Positions 35,652 through 44,368 of a stretch of 64,000 nucleotides of DNA are shown here, one piece after another. Numbering within the stretch: the stretch's first letter is position 1; each line of letters opens with the position of its first letter. Below the pieces are notes generated by a model. That model was not told the origin of the DNA. It made no database searches and worked only from the letters and a program-made list of their open reading frames with translations. The stretch is from positions 186,001-250,000 of the forward strand of contig NZ_MLAP01000001.1 of assembly GCF_002272865.1 (NCBI RefSeq), written 5' to 3'. This DNA is from Helicobacter sp. 12S02634-8 (lineage in GTDB: Bacteria; Campylobacterota; Campylobacteria; Campylobacterales; Helicobacteraceae). The translations under genes were made by a program, and so were the position numbers.

Positions 35652-36130
35652 TGGGGCAAAAATGACTGCTCGTGCTCCAAAAGCCACTTTTTGATCCCCA
35701 CACCCTCTGCATACCCAACCAACCTCCCATCACTACCAATCACACGATGGCAAGGGATGATTATAGCAATGGGATTTCTATGATTAGCACCCCCTACAGC
35801 CCGAGAATAGCGTATCGAACCCACTTGCAAAGCCAAGTCTTTATAGCTCCAAGTCTTTCCATAGGGTATTTGAGGCAAAATACTCCAGACCCTTTCTTGA
35901 AAGGGCGTGCCTTGTATTTCTAAAGGCAGGTCAAAAGAAAATACTAAACCATCAAAATACCCCTCCAAAGCCTGAATACAAGAAGATATCAAAGGCGTTA
36001 GTGCTTCTTGATGTGTTTTCTTATCACTAAAATGCACACCTCTAATGCCCGTATCACTCGCACAAATATGGATATACCTAGCCTCTAGCCCTAAAGGCGT
36101 ATCCAAAAAGTAATGTTTGAGCCCAAGCAC
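35648..36130 (-). CDS. ogt: Methylated-DNA--protein-cysteine methyltransferase
   Basis: The enzyme removes O6-methylguanine lesions by suicidal methyl transfer. The 160 residues contain the DNA-binding region PYGKTWSYKDLALQVGSIRYSRAVGGANHRNP and the active-site IIPCHRVIGSDG with the acceptor cysteine, then LVGYAEGVGIKKWLLEHE. It has normal Ogt-type length. The start GTG at 36130 lies three bases after the glcD stop, so it is last in the minus-strand run from csd3. It is convergent with maf. Confidence 0.95.
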   Translation of the reverse strand: MLGLKHYFLDTPLGLEARYIHICASDTGIRGVHFSDKKTHQEALTPLISSCIQALEGYFDGLVFSFDLPLEIQGTPFQERVWSILPQIPYGKTWSYKDLALQVGSIRYSRAVGGANHRNPIAIIIPCHRVIGSDGRLVGYAEGVGIKKWLLEHEQSFLPH

Positions 36131-36133
36131 AGC

Positions 36134-37519
36134 TCACAGCCCCATTTTAGAGGGATTGAGAATAGAGTTAGGGTCAAAAGCCCTTTTGATACTTCTAAAA
36201 AGCTCCATCTCTGCAGGAGTGAAAGCTAAGGGCATGAAAGGCGCTTTAGAAAGTCCTATGCCGTGCTCCCCGCTCAAAGTCCCCTCTAAATCAATCGTGA
36301 TTTTAAAAATCTCTTCAATCGCTGCATAACCCCGTTGCAACTCCTCTTTATCTTCAGGGTTTGGCACCATCACATTAGTATGCACATTGCCATCACCTGT
36401 ATGCCCAAAACAAGGTATCTTAAAGCCGTATTTTTTGCCCACACGATCGATATGTTCTAAAAGCTCTGGCAGCCTTGAGCGCGGAACGGTAATGTCTTCG
36501 TTGAGCTTTTTTTTGCCATAGATTGTGATACTTTGAGAAGCATTGCGCCTTGCAAACCACAAATCCGCTTCTTCTTCTTCATTTTGTGCGATCTTAAACT
36601 CAAGGCAGCCATTTTCTCCAAACACTTCTTGAATCTTTGCTAGCTGCCATTGGAGTTGCTCGGGGATATCTCCATCTACTTGCGTGATGAGTATCGCCCC
36701 TGCTTTGGTAGGCAGACCCTTATGGAACTTCTCCTCCACAGCCCTCAAAGTCAGATGATCCAAAAATTCCATTGCCACAGGCACGACCCCACTTGCCATT
36801 GTTTTATACACAGCGTCCATCGCACTCCCAATATTGGGAAATACCCCCATAGCCGATTGCTTGAATCTGGGCTTTGCTAGGAGTTTTAAGGTAATCTCTG
36901 TAATCACAGCCAAACTCCCCTCACTTGCAATCAAAATCCCTGCGACATTAAAACCTGCGACATCTTTGATTGTTTTTTTGCCCGCTCTAATCACTGCGCC
37001 ATTAGGCAAAACAGCGCGCAATGCCATCACATAATCTTTAGTAATCCCATATTTTGCCGCACGCATTCCACCGGCATTTTCGCTCACATTACCTCCTAGC
37101 GTGCTGTATTCTTGAGAAGCAGGATCGGGGGGATAAAACAAGCCCATTTTTTCGACACTCTCTTGAAAGTGTTTATTGATCACTGCGGGCTGGACTCTAG
37201 CAATTAAGTTTTTTTCATCGATCTCTAGGATTTGGTTGAAATACTTCTCCATCGCAAGCACAATCCCCCCACAAGCAGGCAAAGCACCTCCTGTAAAGCC
37301 GCTCCCTGCCCCGCGAGGCACGATAGAAATTTTATGTTCATTGCAATAAGACAATACTTTGCTGACATCAGATTCATCTCTGGGATAGACAATCCCCTCA
37401 GGGGCATAGCGCTCCCTTGTCGCATCATAACAATAAGCAATCAAATGGGCAGGGTCATTATAGACATTTTCGTTGCCAACGATATTTTTAAGTGCTGCAA
37501 TGTGCTTGGAATCTAGCAT
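36134..37519 (-). CDS. glcD: FAD-linked oxidase GlcD (glycolate/D-lactate dehydrogenase type)
   Basis: The 461-residue flavoprotein has the FAD_binding_4 domain with SIVPRGAGSGFTGGALPACGG, the LGGNVSENAGGMRAAKYGITKDYV segment, and the FAD-oxidase C-terminal domain with PCFGHTGDGNVHTNVMV and SGEHGIGLSKAPF. These fit GlcD/D-lactate dehydrogenases that pass electrons to the quinone pool. No GlcE/GlcF partners are adjacent, so an iron-sulfur partner must lie elsewhere if one is needed. A clear AAGGA precedes ATG. It follows the plasminogen-binding protein gene by 16 bases. Confidence 0.93.
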   Translation of the reverse strand: MLDSKHIAALKNIVGNENVYNDPAHLIAYCYDATRERYAPEGIVYPRDESDVSKVLSYCNEHKISIVPRGAGSGFTGGALPACGGIVLAMEKYFNQILEIDEKNLIARVQPAVINKHFQESVEKMGLFYPPDPASQEYSTLGGNVSENAGGMRAAKYGITKDYVMALRAVLPNGAVIRAGKKTIKDVAGFNVAGILIASEGSLAVITEITLKLLAKPRFKQSAMGVFPNIGSAMDAVYKTMASGVVPVAMEFLDHLTLRAVEEKFHKGLPTKAGAILITQVDGDIPEQLQWQLAKIQEVFGENGCLEFKIAQNEEEEADLWFARRNASQSITIYGKKKLNEDITVPRSRLPELLEHIDRVGKKYGFKIPCFGHTGDGNVHTNVMVPNPEDKEELQRGYAAIEEIFKITIDLEGTLSGEHGIGLSKAPFMPLAFTPAEMELFRSIKRAFDPNSILNPSKMGL

Positions 37520-37535
37520 TGTATTTCCTTGTTTC

Positions 37536-38288
37536 TTATTTAGAGTTAGGGCCTTGTTGGATCAAAGTATCATAATATCTAAAATAATCTTTGGATTTTT
37601 TACTATAAAACGCACTCGCAAGGCTGCCTGTCTTGACTTCTTGGATACGCGAGAAAAAGGGTGCAAAGGTGGTTTTTACCTTAGAGGTATCAAAGGCGAT
37701 TTTATCTAAAGGCGCAAGACTCTGACAATCTAAGACGCTAATACTCCCTGTGCCAACGACATAGAGCAATCCCACGCTATAGACCTCACAGACCTTTCTT
37801 AAAAACTTCGGCTTAGGGTCAAACCCCCCATAATCGCTCAAATACCCCATCATCAAATCAGAACTCATAAAAATCACATCTTTGATTTGCGATTTGATCC
37901 TCTCATAAGTGCTCGCATCAGGCGCAATCAAAAAGGCACGATTATTGGTTTCTCTAAATACTGCCATATCGCCAGTATGGGGCTGTAGGCGCGGTGTGGG
38001 GAGATATTTTTGCGCCATTGTATCAAAAGCACCAAACTTAGCTGTAGCAATCCCATCACGGATCGATTCTACTTGCAGCTTTGCTGATATGACATTATAA
38101 TCAGTGAGTTTGGTGATGACAAATCCACTCTCCCCTACTTTGAGATCATAGGCTGGGAAAGTGAGCGTTTTTTGTGCTGGATCGACCTTGTCTATGTTGA
38201 TTTTAAGCACTTCATTGTATTCCTTTCCCATCGCTATCACAGCCCCCAAACACACCAACACGCCCAGACTTAAAAATCGCTTCAACAC
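37536..38288 (-). CDS. pgbA: PgbA-like plasminogen-binding protein, short form
   Basis: The 250-residue secreted protein has a signal peptide (residues 1-21, LSLGVLVCLGAVIAMGKEY) and then resembles the N-terminal part of H. pylori PgbA (VDPAQKTLTFPAYDLKVGESGFVITKL, FLIAPDASTYERIKSQ, FMSSDLMMGYLSDYGGFDPKPKFLRKVCEVYSVGLLYVVG). H. pylori PgbA and PgbB are longer and have Lys/Glu-rich tails that bind plasminogen. That tail is absent here, so plasminogen binding is doubtful and the conserved part probably has another envelope function. GTG at 38288 has AAAGGA eight bases upstream. It lies between the Nudix gene and glcD, an order also known in H. pylori. Confidence 0.8.
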   Translation of the reverse strand: MLKRFLSLGVLVCLGAVIAMGKEYNEVLKINIDKVDPAQKTLTFPAYDLKVGESGFVITKLTDYNVISAKLQVESIRDGIATAKFGAFDTMAQKYLPTPRLQPHTGDMAVFRETNNRAFLIAPDASTYERIKSQIKDVIFMSSDLMMGYLSDYGGFDPKPKFLRKVCEVYSVGLLYVVGTGSISVLDCQSLAPLDKIAFDTSKVKTTFAPFFSRIQEVKTGSLASAFYSKKSKDYFRYYDTLIQQGPNSK

Positions 38289-38893
38289 TATTTGTTCCTT
38301 TGCAAAAATTTATCCATATACCATATGATAGCATAGCTCAAGCCTGTAGTCTTAGCCATCTTTTCATCATTGATAAACTCAAAAGCCCTAGATACGGGCA
38401 AAAATAAAACCTCAATACACTCATCATCGATCCCACCACCTGCAGTGCGTTTGTCCTTTTCTGAGATAGAAGCAAAAAATAATGTTTGCCTACTCCCAGA
38501 AATACCTGTGGAGGTATAAAAAGTTGCAATCTTTTGGATTTTCAAAGCCTCCACGCCATAGCCGCACTCCTCAAGCACCTCTTCAGAAGCAATCTCTTCT
38601 AAGCTCTTGCCCTCTTTATCCACAAGCCCTGCACACAATTCATAAGTATAGCCATCTTGATTGCTCAAATACACAGCAGGGCGAAACTGCCTTACAACCA
38701 AAAAGCTATCAAACTCCAAATGATAAAGCAAAATAGACACGCTATCGTGAGAAGAAACGATATCCCAGACCTTGTCTTTGCCATTTTCTCTGTAATGTAT
38801 GCGTTTGGGCTTGATATACACAGAATGCTCACAAGGCTCAAAATACATCGAGTCAAAATCCACTTTCGAGCAGATTTTAGGGAAATAATCCAT
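38288..38893 (-). CDS. Nudix hydrolase (nucleotide-sugar pyrophosphatase type)
   Basis: The protein of about 201 residues has a Nudix box GLVDKEGKSLEEIASEEVLEECGYGV. The usual Arg of the REUXEE core is Glu, as in the NUDT14/UDP-glucose pyrophosphatase group, and the preceding YELCAGLVD and VVRQFRPAVY segments fit that group. ADP-ribose or UDP-sugars are likely substrates. ATG at 38893 is preferred to GTG at 38896, because AAAGG lies seven bases before it at the end of csd3. It overlaps the start of the next gene by one base. Confidence 0.88.
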   Translation of the reverse strand: MDYFPKICSKVDFDSMYFEPCEHSVYIKPKRIHYRENGKDKVWDIVSSHDSVSILLYHLEFDSFLVVRQFRPAVYLSNQDGYTYELCAGLVDKEGKSLEEIASEEVLEECGYGVEALKIQKIATFYTSTGISGSRQTLFFASISEKDKRTAGGGIDDECIEVLFLPVSRAFEFINDEKMAKTTGLSYAIIWYMDKFLQRNK

Positions 38894-38896
38894 CAC

Positions 38897-40054
38897 CTAG
38901 CCTTTGATAGAAATATGAGCTTTTTGCTCATCAAATGTATATTGTTGCAAGGCCTCTTGGAGCTCTTTTTGATAACCCTGTGCCACTTGCAAAAATTCTT
39001 TTTTGTCCTTGCCTTTGAGCTCACTTTTTGCTGTGCGTATGCTCCCTAGAGGGTCGATGGGGCGATTGTTTTTATACACACCAAAATGCAGATGTGGGCC
39101 CGTGCTCACACCTGTGCTCCCGACTTTGCCAATGACTTGCCCCTTTTTGACATACATACCATTTCTAATCCCCCGCGCAAAAGCACTCATATGGGCATAG
39201 AGAGTTTTGAGCCCATTGCCGTGGTTGATTTCAATCGTCTTCCCATAACCACCCTTTACTCCCACAAACACGACACGACCATCAGCAGCAGCGTGGATCA
39301 AAGTCCCCATTCTCGCAGCATAATCAACGCCATAGTGGGGACGGATCACTTTGAGAATCGGGTGCAATCGCCCATAAGAAAAGCGCGAAGAAATGCGCGT
39401 ATATTGCACGGGGACTTCCAGCAAAAAGCCTGCGATTTCTTTAGCGTTTTTGTCATAAAAGCGACCATTTTTATAGGCAAAAATATAGTTGGGCTTTTTA
39501 TTGGTTTCAATCATCGCAGCCTTGATATCAGGCGAGCCAAAAGGCCGCCCCAATCGGTATTTTCTAGTATAGAGAATCGCGAGCTTATCATCTTTAATCA
39601 CGAATTTCTTAAAATTGATACTTTTTTTATAAGCATTGACAAATTCATTGGCAAGATTGACATCGTGGGTTGTGTCTATAATGTCTTGATATGGGGATTT
39701 TTGGACAGCGAGCGTGAGGATTTTCTCGACAGAAAAAGAAACAATAGGGATAAAATCCATTTTATAGTCTTCTTTGTCTTTATAAATATGTATCTGGACA
39801 TCTTCACTGATAGGAATCAGGGCTTGGAGCAAGTCATTATTCTCATCACGCAACACATAATATGAAATCCCCGCATAGATCTCAGCAGTCAGCTCCTTAT
39901 CTTGAGGAGAGAGATTATAATAAAGCCGCAAAGAAATGCCATTTTGCTCAAAAAAAGTAAGCAATGTAGCACCCTTATCCCAAACAAGTCTTTCCCCTAT
40001 AGCTCCAAAGCTTATGGAAAAAAATAAACAACAAAGCAGTAGAAGTTTCTTCAT
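38897..40054 (-). CDS. csd3: M23 metallopeptidase Csd3/HdpA
   Basis: Csd3 is a periplasmic DD-carboxy/endopeptidase that trims peptidoglycan and is needed for helical shape in H. pylori. The protein of about 385 residues has a signal peptide (1-20, LLLCCLFFSISFGAIG), two N-terminal domains including a propeptide-like inhibitory one, and a LytM domain with zinc ligands in RPHYGVDYAA and TGPHLHFGVY and the intervening GYGKTIEINHGNGLKTLYAHM. ATG at 40054 follows AAGG by six bases. It is the first gene of the run csd3-Nudix-pgbA-glcD-ogt and is divergent from the small membrane protein gene before flgM. Confidence 0.94.
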   Translation of the reverse strand: MKKLLLLCCLFFSISFGAIGERLVWDKGATLLTFFEQNGISLRLYYNLSPQDKELTAEIYAGISYYVLRDENNDLLQALIPISEDVQIHIYKDKEDYKMDFIPIVSFSVEKILTLAVQKSPYQDIIDTTHDVNLANEFVNAYKKSINFKKFVIKDDKLAILYTRKYRLGRPFGSPDIKAAMIETNKKPNYIFAYKNGRFYDKNAKEIAGFLLEVPVQYTRISSRFSYGRLHPILKVIRPHYGVDYAARMGTLIHAAADGRVVFVGVKGGYGKTIEINHGNGLKTLYAHMSAFARGIRNGMYVKKGQVIGKVGSTGVSTGPHLHFGVYKNNRPIDPLGSIRTAKSELKGKDKKEFLQVAQGYQKELQEALQQYTFDEQKAHISIKG

Positions 40055-40144
40055 CAAAAGCCTTGAATCCTTAAGATTTAAAAAATGATTATATATTATT
40101 TAGACAAATGCGACGATGGAAGCAAAATAGAGAGCAAACTTTGC

Positions 40145-40150
40145 TATAAT
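40145..40150 (+). promoter_or_regulatory. Putative -10 box before the small membrane protein gene
   Basis: TATAAT preceded by TTGC lies 38 bases before the ATG at 40188. It would start a vegetative transcript that can run into flgM. Confidence 0.5.
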
Positions 40151-40187
40151 CACAAAAATACAGCATTTTCCCAAAGGATAGTTTGAG

Positions 40188-40397
40188 ATGGATTTTGAAA
40201 AATTTGATTGGAAAAATTGGCTTTTTCCCACAATTTGCTTTTTTCTCTTTTGTTATAGTATGACCTTTGTCATTATCTATACTTATGCATCCAATACCGA
40301 TGTATCGCTTTTTGAAAATGCTAAGCCCCAAAATGGCGTTGTCGATATCGCTAAATTCAAAGAAGAAATGCTCAAGCAAATCAAAAAAACTAATTAA
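40188..40397 (+). CDS. Small single-span membrane protein upstream of flgM
   Basis: The family is not recognised. The 69-residue protein has an amphipathic start (MDFEKFDWKNW), one transmembrane helix (LFPTICFFLFCYSMTFVIIY) and a soluble tail of about 37 residues (PQNGVVDIAKFKEEMLKQIKKTN) with helical character. AAGGA precedes ATG. It lies 57 bases upstream of flgM; the sigma28 promoter of flgM begins at its stop codon. A link with flagellar assembly is possible, but so is simple adjacency. Confidence 0.75.
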   Translation: MDFEKFDWKNWLFPTICFFLFCYSMTFVIIYTYASNTDVSLFENAKPQNGVVDIAKFKEEMLKQIKKTN

Positions 40398-40421
40398 AAT
40401 GTTTCATATTTATGTCGATAT
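40395..40421 (+). promoter_or_regulatory. Sigma28 (FliA) promoter of flgM
   Basis: TAAA (40395-40398) and CGATAT (40416-40421) are separated by 17 bases, the exact layout of the flagellar sigma28 consensus TAAAGTTT-N11-GCCGATAA. The start would be about 25 bases before the flgM ATG. Control of the anti-sigma28 gene by sigma28 itself is the known feedback loop in this lineage. Confidence 0.75.
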
Positions 40422-40454
40422 TAATGCATACCTTCTAAAGCCAAGGAGAAACAG

Positions 40455-40658
40455 ATGATAAACCCCGTAGGAACGCTCAATACTGCTTTGATTATGAATG
40501 AGAATAAAAAATCTTCAGAAAGTATCAAGCCACACGAAGCCAAAGAAATCACAGACAAAATCGCTCAAATCAGAGAATTGATCAAAAAAGACGCTTATCG
40601 CGTTGATTTACAAAAAACTTCTGAAAAAATGGCATCAAATTTGCTTAACCTATCATAG
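40455..40658 (+). CDS. flgM: Anti-sigma28 factor FlgM
   Basis: FlgM holds sigma28 (FliA) inactive until the hook is finished. The 67-residue protein begins MINPVGTLNTA and has two helical segments (EAKEITDKIAQIRELIKKDAYRVD and TSEKMASNLLNL) corresponding to the sigma28-binding half. It is shorter than enteric FlgM and matches the short Helicobacter form, which is retained in the cell more than exported. AAGGAG lies six bases before ATG. It stands at the head of flgM-flgN-flgK, with a sigma28 promoter in front. Confidence 0.92.
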   Translation: MINPVGTLNTALIMNENKKSSESIKPHEAKEITDKIAQIRELIKKDAYRVDLQKTSEKMASNLLNLS

Positions 40659-40715
40659 ACATTGCGATCCCATCAAACATAGGGGTCTAAAAATGAATAT
40701 TTTAGGATCAAACTT

Positions 40716-41144
40716 ATGTTGCATAGCTACTTAAAAGGTGCCATCTCCGATCTCTCTTCGCTGATAGAGCTGACTTGTTCTGATATTGATGATATCAAGG
40801 TCGCTCACCACGAAATTATCTTTTCGCGCAATCACAAAAAACAAGAACTCATCAAAGCCTTTGAGAGCAAAAAAACTCTCATCGATCAAGAAATGCTCCA
40901 TCTCAAAAATCAATTCCCCAACAAGCCACTCAATGACCTCATTGACGCAACCTCTAGCGAGCTTTTAGGCGCTATGAAAAAAAACCTCCAAGAGCTCAAA
41001 GAACTCAATGCCAACTACGCACGCATTGTATTTGCTGTATCGGAGTTTTATTCATCTTTGATCCAAAAGATCATTCCCCACGAAATCTGTGATTACAAAG
41101 GGAACAGACCCCCTGAGAGCAGTTTTTTGAAAATCCAAGCTTAA
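40716..41144 (+). CDS. flgN: FlgN-like flagellar chaperone
   Basis: A 142-residue all-helical, coiled-coil protein (IIFSRNHKKQELIKAFESKKTLIDQEML, LLGAMKKNLQELKELNANYARIV) placed between flgM and flgK. Position and length fit FlgN, the export chaperone of the hook-junction proteins FlgK and FlgL. The pairwise similarity is too low to be certain by eye; the gene order is the main evidence. It ends eight bases before flgK. Confidence 0.82.
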   Translation: MLHSYLKGAISDLSSLIELTCSDIDDIKVAHHEIIFSRNHKKQELIKAFESKKTLIDQEMLHLKNQFPNKPLNDLIDATSSELLGAMKKNLQELKELNANYARIVFAVSEFYSSLIQKIIPHEICDYKGNRPPESSFLKIQA

Positions 41145-41152
41145 GGCAGCAT

Positions 41153-42973
41153 ATGGGCGGTATTTTATCTTCACTCAACACCTCCTACACAGGGCTCCAA
41201 GCCCATCAAGTGATGGTAGATGTAACAGGAAACAACATTTCAAATGCTAGCGATGAATTTTATAGCAGACAAAGAGTCATCGCCAAACCAGAACCCCCCC
41301 TTTCTGTGCAGGGCAAAAATGTTGGTCGAGGCGTGGAGGTGGAGAGTATCCAGAGAGTCCATGATGAATTTGTGTTTTCTCGATATGCCAAGGCTGCCCA
41401 AGACCACGAATTCTATGAAACAGAATTTGCCAATCTCAGAGAGGCTTCAGCCTACTTCCCTGATGTCGATGGTGTGGGGATTTATAATGATTTAGAGCAG
41501 TATTTCAATGCGTGGAAAGATTTAGCCAAAAACGCCAAAGACCCTGCCCAAAAGCAAGTCCTAGCCAAAAACACCGAAGTGCTCACTCACAACATCAAAG
41601 ACACGCGCGCCAAGCTTAGCACACTCCAGCAAAAAGCAAGTCAAGAGCTTGAGAGCACGATCAAAGAAGTCAATAATCTGGGTGCACAAATCGCGCAAAT
41701 CAATCAAAAACTCAAAGAAATGGAAGACCCCAAAATACTCAAGCAAGCCAATGAACTCCGCGATAGGAGAGATCAGTTAGAGTTCCATCTCAAAGAGCTT
41801 ATCGGGGGCAATATCTCAAAAAGCAATCTCAAAACCAACGCACTCAATGATAAAAAAACAGCTGATTTTGATGATGGCTATGTCTTAAACATCGCTCAAG
41901 GCTTTAATATCGTTGATGGGACGATATTCCACCCTTTGAGTATCGAGAAAAAAAATAACTCCGATTATCTCAATCGGATCTATTTCAGAGGCGATGATTT
42001 TAAAAATGTAGATATTACAGACAAGCTCAACCAAGGCAAAGTCGGGGCTTTGATTGGGCTCTATAATAGCGGCTATGATGGCACTAAAATAGGCAAACTC
42101 CAAAATTATATCAATCTTTTAGATTCCTTTGCCAAAGGACTGATCGAATCAAGCAATGCTATCTATGCCCAAAGCGCTAGCCACCAAATCGAAAGCGCCC
42201 AGCTTGATTTTGAAAACAATGAAGCGTTCAAAGACACTAACTACAACATCAAAAACGGGACTTTTGACCTCATCGCCTATAGCACCGATGGTAAAGAAAT
42301 TGCCAAAAAAACTATCAAAATCGATGATATCACCACAATGCAAGACCTCATCAAAGCCATCAATGCCAACACTGATGACAACCACGATAACAATGCGACC
42401 AATGATTTTGATGATTATTTCCAAGCATATTTTGATAACGATGCCAAAAAGTTCTATATCCAAGCCAAAGAGCCATCAAAAGGGCTTTATGTGTCCCTCA
42501 AAGACAATGGCACCAACTTCACAGGGGCTTTGGGTCTGAATCCATTTTTTGAAGGGGATAATGCGCAAAATATCCGATTGCATACAAAATATAAAAATGA
42601 CCCTACCTATATCAGACCTTGGCTAGCGCCCATCAATGGTAACTTTGATGTCGCTAATATGATGCAGCAGCTCCAATATGAAAATGTTGATTTTTATGAT
42701 GATAAATTCAATATTGAGCCCATGAAACTTAGTGAATTTTATCAATATGTTTCAGGAAAAATCGCCACAGATACCGAAAAGTCCCAGCAAACCCTAGACA
42801 CTAAAACATCAGTCTTTGAAGCTATCAAAAAAGAAAGCTTAGCCATCTCTCAAGTCAGTATTGATGAAGAAATGGTCAATCTCATCAAATTCCAAGGCGG
42901 CTATGCAGCCAATGCAAAAGTCATCACCACTATTGATAAAATGATCGATACATTACTAGGTATCAAGCAGTGA
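41153..42973 (+). CDS. flgK: Flagellar hook-associated protein 1 FlgK
   Basis: FlgK joins hook and filament. The 606 residues start ILSSLNTSYTGLQAHQVMVDVTGNNISNASDEFYSRQRV with the typical rod/hook N-terminal motif. They have a long coiled-coil D1 domain (SQELESTIKEVNNLGAQIAQINQKLKEME) and a variable middle rich in Asp/Asn (NANTDDNHDNNATNDFDDY). They end SIDEEMVNLIKFQGGYAANAKVITTIDKMIDTLLGIKQ, the standard C-terminal D0 motif. AAGG precedes ATG. The stop overlaps the GTG start of the next gene. Confidence 0.96.
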   Translation: MGGILSSLNTSYTGLQAHQVMVDVTGNNISNASDEFYSRQRVIAKPEPPLSVQGKNVGRGVEVESIQRVHDEFVFSRYAKAAQDHEFYETEFANLREASAYFPDVDGVGIYNDLEQYFNAWKDLAKNAKDPAQKQVLAKNTEVLTHNIKDTRAKLSTLQQKASQELESTIKEVNNLGAQIAQINQKLKEMEDPKILKQANELRDRRDQLEFHLKELIGGNISKSNLKTNALNDKKTADFDDGYVLNIAQGFNIVDGTIFHPLSIEKKNNSDYLNRIYFRGDDFKNVDITDKLNQGKVGALIGLYNSGYDGTKIGKLQNYINLLDSFAKGLIESSNAIYAQSASHQIESAQLDFENNEAFKDTNYNIKNGTFDLIAYSTDGKEIAKKTIKIDDITTMQDLIKAINANTDDNHDNNATNDFDDYFQAYFDNDAKKFYIQAKEPSKGLYVSLKDNGTNFTGALGLNPFFEGDNAQNIRLHTKYKNDPTYIRPWLAPINGNFDVANMMQQLQYENVDFYDDKFNIEPMKLSEFYQYVSGKIATDTEKSQQTLDTKTSVFEAIKKESLAISQVSIDEEMVNLIKFQGGYAANAKVITTIDKMIDTLLGIKQ

Positions 42974-43749
42974 GAGAGGATCTGAAGTTTTTCTTAGATC
43001 AGCATTACGCACACAAAAACAATCCCCTTGAGCTCACAGAAGATAAGCCCGATCCCCTTTTGGTGCTCAAAAACTACCAAAACCACGAATTTTTTGAAGA
43101 GATTGCTTTGATTTGTGCTCTGTTTTCTTATGGCAATGCCAAACAAATCCTGCTTTTACTCAAGCGACTAGATTTTTCACTCCTCACTTCTTGTGTGGGG
43201 GCGATTGAAAAAGCAGATTTCCCATTTTATCGCTTCCAGACTTCTAATGATATCCGAGTTTTTTTTATCGCCATCCACAAGCTCATACAGACCACACGAA
43301 TCAGAGAGCTCATTTTTAAGGGTTATAGACGCCATCAAAATGTCATCGAGGGTATCCACTTGGCTATGGGACATCTCTATGAGATATTAGAACCCATAGC
43401 AAAAACTAGAGGACTAGACTTCCTCATTGGCACTATCAAGCCAAACCCAAAAGGCAGCTCACCTTTAAAACGTTGGAATATGTATTTGCGCTGGTTGAGT
43501 AGAAAAGACGCTTTAGATTTTGGAGTATGGGAGGGGGTGATAGATACATCAAAATTAATTCTGCCCTTAGATACGCATACTTTCCATACTTGCCACAAGC
43601 TCAAGCTCCTCCAAAGAAAGACCTATGACCTCTATGCAGCTATCCTAGCCACTCAAGCACTGAAAAAATTCGATCCCATCGACCCCATAAAATATGACTT
43701 CGCCCTCTATAGACTCGGGCAAGAAAAGACACTCCAAACAGCAATCTAG
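42970..43749 (+). CDS. TIGR02757 (DUF2400) family protein
   Basis: The 259-residue protein matches the TIGR02757 pattern: YQNHEFFEEIALICALFSYGNAKQIL at the N-terminus, FIAIHKLIQTTRIRELIFKGYR in the middle, and SPLKRWNMYLRWLSRKDALDFGVWEGVIDTSKLILPLDTHTFHTCHKLKLLQRKTYDLYAA, which resembles the helix-hairpin-helix fold of DNA glycosylases. The function of the family is unknown to me. The start is GTG at 42970, overlapping the flgK stop (GTGA), so it is translated with the flagellar operon; that is probably incidental. Confidence 0.9.
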   Translation: MREDLKFFLDQHYAHKNNPLELTEDKPDPLLVLKNYQNHEFFEEIALICALFSYGNAKQILLLLKRLDFSLLTSCVGAIEKADFPFYRFQTSNDIRVFFIAIHKLIQTTRIRELIFKGYRRHQNVIEGIHLAMGHLYEILEPIAKTRGLDFLIGTIKPNPKGSSPLKRWNMYLRWLSRKDALDFGVWEGVIDTSKLILPLDTHTFHTCHKLKLLQRKTYDLYAAILATQALKKFDPIDPIKYDFALYRLGQEKTLQTAI

Positions 43750-43834
43750 CATTTTTTGAACCACTTCAAACACACAAACTTTATGCATATCTTTACGCAA
43801 ATCTCTCTTTTTGCATATTCTTTGCTTGTATGTT

Positions 43835-44368
43835 CTATGCTTTATTTTCTATAGAAGTTTTCAAGCAATGATTGGCCGATTTGATCCAATACACCCTCGC
43901 ATATCGGGCAAAAAAATCGCGTGCATAATTAGCGTCAATCACCCCATCTCTTCCCCCCAAATAAACTTCAATCTCTACTTGATGTGCGTGCATTTTTTGT
44001 AATTTTTCCTCACTCCACACATACTCAAGCAACCCCTGCAGCGCATCGACATTTTCTGTATGGATATATCTTTCCATCTCTTTATCTACCCCTGCTGCTT
44101 GCAAAAATCTCTCCACATAGCCTTGTGCGTCCTTTTTGAAAGCGCGCATTTGAGCGATTTTAAAAGCCTTGGTTTTGTCTTGAAATAGCGCTGGAGAGAG
44201 CAAAATCACTTTCTGGATACGCCAATGATTCTCCAGCCTTTCATAAGCCCACTCAAAAGCCCTCTGAGCGCCACGACTGAACCCACACACATCATAAGCC
44301 CCCATATCTGCTATCAGGGGCTTAAAAACTTCTTGCTCTCCTTGGAAACAAAACCCACTAAAATACAT
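43835..44368 (-). CDS. bioV: Pimeloyl-ACP methyl ester esterase BioV
   Basis: BioV is the Helicobacter-specific hydrolase that demethylates pimeloyl-ACP methyl ester for biotin synthesis, replacing BioH. The small alpha/beta-hydrolase (177 residues) begins MYFSGFCFQGEQEVF and has the nucleophile elbow CGFSRGAQ (Ser31), ILLSPALFQDKTKAFK, VYLGGRDGVID with the probable Asp, and SANHCLK with His167. The sequence follows the H. pylori protein closely. It supplies biotin that PycB (12188-14038) needs. Its ATG overlaps the end of the FtsH-like gene by 11 bases. Confidence 0.9.
   Translation of the reverse strand: MYFSGFCFQGEQEVFKPLIADMGAYDVCGFSRGAQRAFEWAYERLENHWRIQKVILLSPALFQDKTKAFKIAQMRAFKKDAQGYVERFLQAAGVDKEMERYIHTENVDALQGLLEYVWSEEKLQKMHAHQVEIEVYLGGRDGVIDANYARDFFARYARVYWIKSANHCLKTSIENKA

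Noticed and set aside
39086-39865. A 259-codon plus-strand frame opposite csd3
   Set aside because: It runs antisense to the clearly conserved M23 peptidase, with no ribosome site and no recognisable domain.
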